Shown here: piece by piece, positions 58,119 to 64,000 of the stretch
How positions within the stretch are numbered: position 1 is the stretch's first letter
How the letters are laid out: each line of letters starts with the position of its first letter
NCBI RefSeq assembly: GCF_050946405.1
Contig: NZ_JBMNUS010000007.1
Coordinates: 124,001 to 188,000 of the forward strand
DNA length: 64,000 nucleotides
Direction: 5' to 3'
Source of the DNA: Pseudochelatococcus sp050946405
GTDB taxonomy: Bacteria; Pseudomonadota; Alphaproteobacteria; Rhizobiales; Beijerinckiaceae
Made by a program: the position numbers and the translations under genes
Notes under the pieces: generated by a model
Told to the model about the DNA's origin: nothing
Seen by the model: the letters and a program-made list of their open reading frames with translations, nothing else
Databases searched by the model: none

Positions 58119-59033
58119 TCAGCGCGTCGGCGGCTCGAAGGTGAGGCCGTTCTTCGCGAAGATCGCGGCGATGCGCCCGTCCGCGAGCGCGGCCTCGATG
58201 GCCGCGTCGACCGCATAGGCGAGGTCGCGATGCTGGAAGTTCACGCCCACGCCGATGGTCCAGCGGCCTCGGGAGAAGCCCACGAACGGCGGTTCATGAA
58301 TCCTGATTCCGGCGTCGGCGTGCAGCGCGGCCCCCGCCTGCAACTCGCCGCGCGGCCCCATCGCCGCCTTCGTTTCGCCGGCGGCGAGCGCATCGACGGC
58401 AAGCAGCGTGCTGCGGAAGCGGTGGATCTTGTCCACCGGGCCGATCAGCGACGTCAGGTAGAAATCCGAAATCGAATCGTTCTCCACCGCCACCGGATCG
58501 AAGCGGAAGAACGGCGCTGTCGGCCCCTTCTCGGGATAGGCATCGGCGCGATAGGCGATCGCGATGGCCTCGGTCGCGTACTGGCCGGTAAACACGACCT
58601 GCTCTATCCGGCAGGTCAGCAGGCTGTCGTAGGGAACGTGCAGCATCACGTCGCTGACGCGCCCGCCGACGACCGCGCCCTTCCAGACGTAATTCAGCAG
58701 ATCGGCGTCGAGATTCTCGCCCGCCTGCACCAGCCGGAATCGGGGCTCGACGCCAAGTTCCGCGGCGATGACGCGGCCGATCTCGACATCGACCCCCTGC
58801 GCCTTGCCGCGCTCTTCCCAGGACCACGGACGGAAATCCGCGTAGACGGCGAACTCGATCCATCCGTCATCGACGATGCGGTCGAAGGTGCGCCCCACAT
58901 CCTGCGGAAACGTGTTCTGCGGTTTGGGCTGCGGCGCGAAATCCTCGCACCGCGCGAGGGCGCCGCCGTGAAAGGCCGTGCCGACCGCCAGCGCCAGAAC
59001 GGCCGCCGACAACAGGGACGCAAACCCCGCCAT
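58119..59033 (-). CDS. xoxJ: Quinoprotein dehydrogenase-associated periplasmic binding protein (MoxJ/XoxJ type)
   Basis: This 304-residue secreted protein has an N-terminal signal (up to HGGALA) and an SBP family 3 fold: CEDFAPQPKPQNTFPQDV, IEFAVYADFRPWSWEERGKAQGVDVEIGRVIAAELG (FAVYADFRPWSW; GVDVEIGR) and SDVMLHVPYDS. This is the subgroup linked to PQQ-dependent alcohol/methanol dehydrogenases, thought to help mature or load the lanthanide or calcium enzyme. The dehydrogenase gene itself is not in the window. It lies downstream of pedF on the minus strand with a palindrome-bearing gap of 126 bases, and converges with apbE. Confidence 0.88.
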   Translation of the reverse strand: MAGFASLLSAAVLALAVGTAFHGGALARCEDFAPQPKPQNTFPQDVGRTFDRIVDDGWIEFAVYADFRPWSWEERGKAQGVDVEIGRVIAAELGVEPRFRLVQAGENLDADLLNYVWKGAVVGGRVSDVMLHVPYDSLLTCRIEQVVFTGQYATEAIAIAYRADAYPEKGPTAPFFRFDPVAVENDSISDFYLTSLIGPVDKIHRFRSTLLAVDALAAGETKAAMGPRGELQAGAALHADAGIRIHEPPFVGFSRGRWTIGVGVNFQHRDLAYAVDAAIEAALADGRIAAIFAKNGLTFEPPTR

Positions 59034-59049
59034 GCCTCACTCCATGTCC

Positions 59050-59085
59050 GGAGCATTCGCTTTTCGTCAAGGCGCAGAATGCTCC
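59050..59085. repeat. Dispersed intergenic palindrome, copy 2
   Basis: Perfect 9-base arms GGAGCATTC (59050-59058) and GAATGCTCC (59077-59085) with an 18-base loop, in the gap between the pedF-type gene and the XoxJ-like gene. The GAGC/GCTC ends match the copies at 34742 and 62246. It may modulate expression between the two genes. Confidence 0.75.
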
Positions 59086-59159
59086 AACTTCCCGTCCCGA
59101 CGCAATGCCGGACGCCGGAGCGGCAGGCGCTTCCGCCGCAGGCGCTCCGGCCGCGCGCC

Positions 59160-59846
59160 TCACTCCGTCGCCGACAGACCGACGGTCAGGATTTCGCCGG
59201 CCCTCTTCCAGCTATCGGGCGCATCCGACAGAACGCGCGCCGCCTCATAGGCGATGCTGTCGGCCACGGGCGCGCCGGAGGCGGTCTTGACTTCGCCGGC
59301 AATGCTTTCCAGCTCCGTCTTCAGCGCCGCCGGGTCCGCCACCGTGCCGGAAGCAAGCTCGTTGCGGATGGCGTGCAGGCGGTCCGCGTGATCATCGAGC
59401 GCGCCGTCTTCCGGGCGGCTCTCGATGTAGGTGCGGATCGCCCAGGCCGCCTTCTGGCCCAGAATATCGCCGAAAGCCGGCATCTTGGTGACGCCGTCCT
59501 GCGTGTAGCCCTGACGGAAGCGCTCGACGTACCACTCGTCGCCGACCTCCTCGGCCTCGATGAAGCGCAAGTCCGGCGCGAGGCCGCCCGAAACCGCGCC
59601 CAGCCCATGGCAGCGGGCGCAGTTCTGCGTGTAGCCGGAAGCCCCGATCTCGACGGCCTTGAGCCAGACGTCGTGTCCCGCCTTGGCTTCGCGGTAGGGG
59701 TTCTCGGTCAGCCATTCCTCGCCCGTGTCGGGCAGGGCGTCCGTGTTCATCGGCTGCGGCGCCACGTCGCCATGCGCGATCGCCGCCGTGGCCGCCGCCA
59801 GAAAAGCCAGCGCGGCGAGGCCGCCGCGAATGCGGTTCCTGGACAT
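59160..59846 (-). CDS. pedF: Cytochrome c550, PedF type
   Basis: This 228-residue periplasmic c-type cytochrome has a signal peptide (to about AAIA) and begins HGDVAPQPMNTDALPDTGEEW, a PedF-type start. The heme site CARCH has Cys76, Cys79 and His80; Met122 in KMPAF is the likely sixth ligand. PedF accepts electrons from PQQ-dependent alcohol dehydrogenases. It is divergent from the PQQ-associated ABC operon across a 173-base gap with two CGACCTTGGTCG-type palindromes. Confidence 0.9.
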   Translation of the reverse strand: MSRNRIRGGLAALAFLAAATAAIAHGDVAPQPMNTDALPDTGEEWLTENPYREAKAGHDVWLKAVEIGASGYTQNCARCHGLGAVSGGLAPDLRFIEAEEVGDEWYVERFRQGYTQDGVTKMPAFGDILGQKAAWAIRTYIESRPEDGALDDHADRLHAIRNELASGTVADPAALKTELESIAGEVKTASGAPVADSIAYEAARVLSDAPDSWKRAGEILTVGLSATE

Positions 59847-59929
59847 CCTTCCTCCTCATGCACCGTATTCTTGTGTTGCCGTTTTTACTTGCTCAAAAAT
59901 GTAGAGCCGCTCCCCTTGCGCGCGATATG

Positions 59930-59964
59930 CGACCTTGGTCGCGATCAGCATAGGACCTTGGTCG
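59930..59964. promoter_or_regulatory. Paired CGACCTTGGTCG palindromes in the pedF/ABC divergent promoter
   Basis: CGACCTTGGTCG (59930-59941) and GGACCTTGGTCG (59953-59964, followed by TAT) are centred 23 bases apart, about two helical turns, and 55-90 bases upstream of the plus-strand ABC operon. This is the layout of two dimer sites for one activator. LuxR-type regulators are the usual controllers of PQQ alcohol oxidation, but none is in the window. Confidence 0.6.
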
Positions 59965-60019
59965 TATTTCGGCCGGCGGCGCTCCAACCCTATTCTTTCG
60001 TCAGGGGGAGGAAACAATC

Positions 60020-61213
60020 ATGCGGAAAGCGTGCAGGCGGGGGGCCGCAAAGGCTTCCCTGATCGCGGCGTTGTGGGTCGCGGCGTTCGGAACCGGCGCA
60101 TATGCCGGGACCGTCGTTCCCATGACCTATCTCCGGCAGGAGGTGGAGGCGCCGCCCGTTCTGTCGAACCTCGACCCCATCCCCGACGATCTGGGCATCG
60201 CCGGCGCCGAGGTGGCGCTGGCGGACACGAAAACCACCGGCCGCTTTCTCGGCCATGCCTACAGTCTGGAGGTGGTCTCGGTGGAGCCGGGCGGCGACCT
60301 GACAGCGGCGGCCAGGGCGGCGCTCGCGGCCTCGCCCGTGCTGTTCGTCGACGCGCCGGCCGGCGACATCCTCACCATCGCCGATCTGCCGGAGGCCGCG
60401 GGCAAGCTCCTCTTCAACGTCGCCTCGGGCGAGCGGCGGCTGCGCGACGCCGACTGCCGGGCGAACCTGCTGCACACGATCCCCGAGGACGCGATGCGCG
60501 CGGACGCGCTGATGCAGGTGCTGAAGGCCCGGCGCTGGACGCGGACGGCGCTGATCGTGGGGCCGAAACCGCAGGACGAAGCCTTCGCCGCCGTCCTGCG
60601 CACCTCGGCCGCGAAGTTCGGCGTGGAGATAGCGGCCGAAAGAAAATGGACGTTCGACACCGACCTGCGCCGGGCGGCGGGACAGGAAATTCCGCTGTTC
60701 ACGCAAGGTTTTCCCGATCACCATGTGCTGCTCGTCGCGGATGAGGCCGACGATTTCGCCCGCTATGTGGAACACAACACATGGTTGCCGCGTCCGGTGG
60801 CGGGTTCCGACGGGCTGCGCGGCGAGGGCTGGGCGCCGGTGCTGGAGCAATGGGCCGCCGTGCAGCTCCAGAACCGCTTCGAGAAAACCGCGAAACGGGA
60901 GATGCGCAGCCGCGACTATGCCGCGTGGACGGCGCTGCGCACCATCGGCGAGGCGGTGACCCGCACGAACTCCGCCGATCCGGCCGCCTTGCGCGGCTAC
61001 ATCCTGTCGGACGCCTTCGCGCTCGACGGCTTCAAGGGCCGGTCGCTGACATACCGCAACTGGAACGGGCAATTGCGGCAGCCGATGGCGGTGGTGAACG
61101 CCCGCGCGCTGGTCGAGCTCACGCCGCTCGACGGCTTCCTGCACCAGAACAACGAGATGGACACGCTCGGCCTCGACCGGCCGGAAAGTGCCTGCAAGGC
61201 CTTCGGAGGATGA
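60020..61213 (+). CDS. Substrate-binding protein of the PQQ-dependent alcohol dehydrogenase ABC system
   Basis: This 397-residue secreted protein has a signal peptide ending near AYAG and then VVPMTYLRQEVEAPPVLSNLDPIPDDLGIAGAEVALADTKTTGRF (in part MTYLRQEVEAPPVLSNL; GAEVALADTKTTGRF). This is the family tied to PQQ alcohol-oxidation gene clusters, with a branched-chain-amino-acid-receptor-like fold. It would be the periplasmic component of the transporter whose ATPase and permease follow. GGGGAGGAAACAATC precedes the ATG. The two palindromes at 59930-59964 mark its probable promoter. Confidence 0.88.
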   Translation: MRKACRRGAAKASLIAALWVAAFGTGAYAGTVVPMTYLRQEVEAPPVLSNLDPIPDDLGIAGAEVALADTKTTGRFLGHAYSLEVVSVEPGGDLTAAARAALAASPVLFVDAPAGDILTIADLPEAAGKLLFNVASGERRLRDADCRANLLHTIPEDAMRADALMQVLKARRWTRTALIVGPKPQDEAFAAVLRTSAAKFGVEIAAERKWTFDTDLRRAAGQEIPLFTQGFPDHHVLLVADEADDFARYVEHNTWLPRPVAGSDGLRGEGWAPVLEQWAAVQLQNRFEKTAKREMRSRDYAAWTALRTIGEAVTRTNSADPAALRGYILSDAFALDGFKGRSLTYRNWNGQLRQPMAVVNARALVELTPLDGFLHQNNEMDTLGLDRPESACKAFGG

Positions 61214-61214
61214 C

Positions 61215-62183
61215 ATGAAAACCAGCACCGGCCTCGCCGCAATCCTCATGATCGCCGCATTGCCGATGGCGGCGAGCGCCGGCGAAATCTGGATCACCAA
61301 CGAAAAGGACGACACGATATCGGTGATCGACACCGAGAAGCTGGAGGTGTTGCGCACGATCGAGACGGGCGAGCGCCCGCGCGGCATCACCTTCAACTCC
61401 GACCACAGCCGCGTCTACATCTGCGCCTCCGACAGCGACACCGTGCAGGTGATGGATCCGGTCACGGGCAAGATCCTGCACGACCTGCCCTCGGGCGAGG
61501 ACCCCGAGCAATTCGTGCTCGCGCCCGACGACCGGCATCTGTGGATCGCCAACGAGGACAACGCGGTGACGACGGTCGTCGACGTCGAGACGCGTCAGGT
61601 CGTGGCGCAGATCGATGTCGGCATCGAGCCGGAGGGCATGGCGATCTCTCCCGACGGCAGGATCGCCATCACCACTTCCGAAACGACGAACATGGCCCAC
61701 TGGATCGACACGGCCACCCACAAGGTTTTCGCCAATACGCTCGTCGACAGCCGGCCCCGCCACGCGGAGTTCACCAAGCGCGGCGGCGAGCTGTGGGTGT
61801 CGGCGGAGATCGGCGGCACCGTCACCGTCTTCAACGTCGCCGACCAGAGCGAGAAGGCGAAGATCCGCTTCGCCATCAAGGGCGTCAATCCCGATCTCAT
61901 CCAGCCGGTCGGCTTCGAGTTCACGCCCGACGAAAAGACAGCCTTCGTGGCGCTCGGCCCGGCGAACCACGTCGCCGTCGTCAATGCGGAAACCTTCGAG
62001 GTCGAGGACTACATCCTCGTCGGACGCCGGGTCTGGCATCTCGCCTTCTCGCCCGATCACCGCAGGCTTTTCACGACGAACGGCGTTTCCGGCGACGTGA
62101 CGGTGATCGACGTCGCGACGCGCCAGCCGCTGAAATCGATCAAGGTCGGCCGCTTTCCGTGGGGCGCGGCGACACGGCCCTGA
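61215..62183 (+). CDS. PQQ-dependent catabolism-associated beta-propeller protein
   Basis: This 322-residue secreted protein has a short signal peptide (ending ASAG) and seven-bladed YVTN-type repeats: EIWITNEKDDTISVIDTEKLEVLRTIETGERPRGI (in part DDTISVIDTEKLEVLRTI), HLWIANEDNAVTTVVDVETRQVV and RLFTTNGVSGDVTVIDVATRQP. The sequence is the form found with PQQ alcohol-dehydrogenase ABC systems. The ATG at 61215 lies two bases after the upstream stop with GGAGGA before it. Its role in alcohol oxidation is not established. Confidence 0.9.
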   Translation: MKTSTGLAAILMIAALPMAASAGEIWITNEKDDTISVIDTEKLEVLRTIETGERPRGITFNSDHSRVYICASDSDTVQVMDPVTGKILHDLPSGEDPEQFVLAPDDRHLWIANEDNAVTTVVDVETRQVVAQIDVGIEPEGMAISPDGRIAITTSETTNMAHWIDTATHKVFANTLVDSRPRHAEFTKRGGELWVSAEIGGTVTVFNVADQSEKAKIRFAIKGVNPDLIQPVGFEFTPDEKTAFVALGPANHVAVVNAETFEVEDYILVGRRVWHLAFSPDHRRLFTTNGVSGDVTVIDVATRQPLKSIKVGRFPWGAATRP

Positions 62184-62245
62184 TATCGCCTTCAAACGGA
62201 GCGGATGCCGCTTTGCGTGGATAAAGCAGGTTGAATCAATAAGAC

Positions 62246-62276
62246 AGAGCATTGCGGCGTTTCAACGGAATGCTCT
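62246..62276. repeat. Dispersed intergenic palindrome, copy 3
   Basis: AGAGCATT (62246-62253) and AATGCTCT (62269-62276) arms enclose a loop with TTTCAACGG, resembling the TTCAAATGG loop of the copy at 34742. It lies in a 126-base gap inside the PQQ ABC operon and could set relative expression of the genes on either side. Confidence 0.7.
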
Positions 62277-62309
62277 TGCGGCGGAATTCATGACACAAGG
62301 GAGGACCGG

Positions 62310-62789
62310 ATGAAACGCATGATCATATTCGCGACGGCGCTGCTGGCGATGGCGCCGCTCGTGACAACGCCGCTCTCGGGCGCGCTGGCGAACGACGACG
62401 GCAAGGACGGGGCGAAGGGCAAGCTCGGGCTCGCGGGCCTTCTCTCCGCGCAGAACCGCGAGACCCTGCCGAAACTGACCCTTTCCGCCGGGACGCCTCT
62501 CGCCGCCGCGCCGCTGACGCTGAAGTCCGGCAGATATTACAAGCTGTCGATAGAAGCCGACGGCAGTCAGGAGCTGGCGCTCGAGGGACCCGGCTTCTTC
62601 CGCGCGATCTGGGTCAACGAGATCGTCATCGAGGGCATCGAGATCCGCCCGCTCGGCGTCGACTCGCTGGAGTTCGACGAGGCCGGCGAGGCCGAGATCA
62701 GCTTCATCGCCATCAAGCCGGGCAGCTACCATCTGAAGGTGCCGGGCACGACGGGAGAATTGCAGACCGTCGCCATCACCATCGAATAG
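62310..62789 (+). CDS. Secreted protein of unknown function in the PQQ ABC operon
   Basis: This 159-residue protein has a clear signal peptide (MKRMIIFATALLAMAPLVTTPLSGALA) described here as Met-Lys-Arg start and Ala-rich end at residue 27, followed by a charged DDGKDGAKGK stretch. The mature part is rich in short beta-strand-like segments and ends with KPGSYHLKVPGTTGELQTV, which looks like a cupredoxin-like or carboxypeptidase-regulatory-like fold. No copper-ligand Cys/His set is visible. I do not recognise a named family. It sits between the beta-propeller gene and the ATPase gene (8 bases) and so belongs to the same system. Confidence 0.75.
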   Translation: MKRMIIFATALLAMAPLVTTPLSGALANDDGKDGAKGKLGLAGLLSAQNRETLPKLTLSAGTPLAAAPLTLKSGRYYKLSIEADGSQELALEGPGFFRAIWVNEIVIEGIEIRPLGVDSLEFDEAGEAEISFIAIKPGSYHLKVPGTTGELQTVAITIE

Positions 62790-62797
62790 GCCGCAAC

Positions 62798-63535
62798 ATG
62801 CGAACGGGCGGCGACCCGGCCGGGCTGAGGGCCGAGGGGCTGACGCATGACTGGGGCGGCAAACGCGCCCTGCACGATGTCGGCTTTTCCGTGGAGCCGG
62901 GCCGGTTCTGCGCGCTGCTCGGGCCGAACGGCGCGGGAAAATCCACGCTGTTCGGCCTGCTCACGCGGCTGTTCACGCCCCGCGCCGGCCGCATCGTCAT
63001 CGACGGCCGCGACCTGGCGCGCGAGCCGCTCGCCGCGCTCGCGCGCATCGGCGTCGTCTTCCAGCAATCGACGCTCGACCTCGACCTGACCGTGCGGCGC
63101 AACCTGCTCTACTTCGCCGCGCTGCACGGGCTTGCGGGGCGTGAGGCCGAAGCGCGCGTCACGGCGGCGCTCGAGCGGCTGGGAATGGCTGAGCGGGCCG
63201 GCGAGCGCGCCGGCGCGCTCAACGGCGGCCACCGGCGGCGCATGGAGATCGCGCGCGCCCTGATCCACCGGCCTTCCGTGCTGCTGCTCGACGAGCCGAC
63301 CGTGGGCCTGGACGCCGCCTCCCGCCGGGCGATCACCGACCATGTTCACGCGCTCGCCCGCGACGGGGGCCTCACCGTGCTCTGGGCCACGCATCTCGTC
63401 GACGAGGTGGCGGCGGGCGACCGGCTGGTGATCCTGCATCGCGGCCGCATCCTCGCCGATGGCGAGGCGGGCGAGATCGGCGGCCGGGATCTCACGGCCC
63501 GGTTTCTCGCCCTCACCGACGGAGTATCGGCATGA
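62798..63535 (+). CDS. ABC transporter ATP-binding protein of the PQQ alcohol dehydrogenase system
   Basis: This 245-residue ATPase has Walker A GPNGAGKST at 42-50, Q-loop VFQQST, Walker B VLLLDEPTVG and an H-loop in LWATHLVDE. The signature reads LNGGHRRR at 141-148 instead of the usual LSGGQ, a change typical of this PQQ-linked subgroup or specific to this strain. It resembles drug/alcohol-type ABC-2 exporters rather than importers. It overlaps the permease gene by four bases (ATGA). Confidence 0.92.
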   Translation: MRTGGDPAGLRAEGLTHDWGGKRALHDVGFSVEPGRFCALLGPNGAGKSTLFGLLTRLFTPRAGRIVIDGRDLAREPLAALARIGVVFQQSTLDLDLTVRRNLLYFAALHGLAGREAEARVTAALERLGMAERAGERAGALNGGHRRRMEIARALIHRPSVLLLDEPTVGLDAASRRAITDHVHALARDGGLTVLWATHLVDEVAAGDRLVILHRGRILADGEAGEIGGRDLTARFLALTDGVSA

Positions 63536-64000
63536 CGTTTTCTCCACCGGACGCCGCCGCGCGAAAAACCGCGCGCCATGCGCTCGTCGCGCTCGGCGCC
63601 ATCCTGCACCGCGAGGCGCTGCGCTTCCTCGGCCAGCGCGGGCGGCTCGTCGCCGCGCTGGTGCGGCCGCTCGTGTGGCTCGTCGTCTTCGCCTCGGGTT
63701 TCCGCGCGGCGCTGGGGCTGTCGATCACGCCGCCCTACCAGACCTACATCACCTACGAAATCTACATCGTTCCCGGCCTCGTCGGCATGATCCTGCTCTT
63801 CAACGGCATGCAGTCGTCGCTGAGCCTCGTCTACGACCGGGAGATGGGCTCGATGCGCCTGCTGCTGACCGCGCCGCTGCCGCGCTGGTGGCTGCTGTTC
63901 TGCAAGCTGGTCGCGGGCAGCCTGATCTCCGTCCTGCAAGCCTATGCCTTCCTCGCCGTCGCCGGCGCGTGGGGGGTGCGCTTCGCGTGGCCGGGCTATC
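63532..64000 (+). CDS. ABC-2 type permease, N-terminal part (runs off the right edge)
   Basis: The frame opens at the ATG overlapping the ATPase stop (MTFSPPDAAARKTARHAL) and stays open to the window end (156 codons). It shows an amphipathic coupling helix (HREALRFLGQRGRLVAALVRP, in part REALRFLGQRGR), a first membrane segment VWLVVFASGFRAAL, a segment YIVPGLVGMILLF, the MGSMRLLLTAPLPRWWLL loop of ABC-2 permeases and further hydrophobic sequence. With the ATPase it would form the membrane part of the PQQ-linked transporter. Confidence 0.9.
   Translation, partial: MTFSPPDAAARKTARHALVALGAILHREALRFLGQRGRLVAALVRPLVWLVVFASGFRAALGLSITPPYQTYITYEIYIVPGLVGMILLFNGMQSSLSLVYDREMGSMRLLLTAPLPRWWLLFCKLVAGSLISVLQAYAFLAVAGAWGVRFAWPGY

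Overview
The window is visibly G+C-rich, gene-dense chromosomal DNA from an alphaproteobacterium, most likely of the order Hyphomicrobiales (Rhizobiales). The evidence is a secreted-protein gene divergent from rpmB with cobT/cobS nearby, a 180-kDa-type NAD-glutamate dehydrogenase, short dispersed intergenic palindromes ending in GAGC/GCTC, and a PQQ/lanthanide-type alcohol-oxidation gene set. I see no rRNA or tRNA gene, insertion sequence, phage gene or CRISPR array. About 46 protein genes are supported, two of them cut by the window ends.

Layout. 0-4.4 kb: housekeeping genes (secreted-protein fragment, rpmB with a structured leader, a YhhQ-type queuosine-precursor transporter, cobaltochelatase cobST). 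4.4-10.4 kb: NAD-glutamate dehydrogenase and an alpha/beta hydrolase. 10.6-14.3 kb: glutarate/glutaryl-CoA module (LysR regulator divergent from gcdH and a CoA-transferase). 14.3-21.6 kb: minus-strand acyl-CoA catabolic operon (thiolase, two MaoC-type proteins, SDR, acyl-CoA dehydrogenase, acyl-CoA ligase) with a divergent AraC-type regulator. 22-34.4 kb: a peptide/nickel-type ABC transporter interleaved with three FMNH2-dependent (LLM/NtaA-DszA class) monooxygenases, followed by a nitroreductase, a GNAT enzyme and a fourth LLM monooxygenase; this looks like uptake and oxidative cleavage of organosulfur or chelator-like compounds. 34.9-37.7 kb: glutathione-dependent formaldehyde detoxification (frmR-frmA-fghA) preceded by an NTF2-like gene. 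37.7-42.1 kb: GNAT plus carbon-nitrogen hydrolase, ArgP-type regulator divergent from a LysE exporter, and dinB. 42.1-46.7 kb: a two-gene cassette of unrecognised function (a 601-residue orphan and a 912-residue beta-helix-like membrane protein). 46.8-49.5 kb: MerR regulator and an FAD/NAD(P)-binding protein. 49.6-54.7 kb: an AcoR-type sigma54 activator divergent from a Baeyer-Villiger monooxygenase and an esterase, with a perfect -24/-12 promoter. 55-64 kb: a PQQ-dependent alcohol-oxidation accessory region (NosR-like flavin/Fe-S membrane protein, ApbE, MoxJ/XoxJ-like binding protein, cytochrome c550 PedF, and a PQQ-associated ABC transport system running off the right edge).

Several blocks fit a methylotrophic or alcohol/ketone-oxidising lifestyle. 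PQQ alcohol oxidation makes aldehydes including formaldehyde, which frmA/fghA remove. The Baeyer-Villiger enzyme and esterase would turn ketones into esters and then acid plus alcohol. The acyl-CoA and glutaryl-CoA modules would take up the resulting acids. This linkage is inference.

The most unusual signals are: a family of 15-bp tandem repeats sharing a CNGGRA-type core, with three arrays within 530 bp that extend protein ends or loops; a repeated CGACCTTGGTCG palindrome upstream of the PQQ-associated genes; mutually exclusive RNA helices in front of rpmB; an 11-codon upstream frame overlapping the dinB start; and the orphan/beta-helix cassette.
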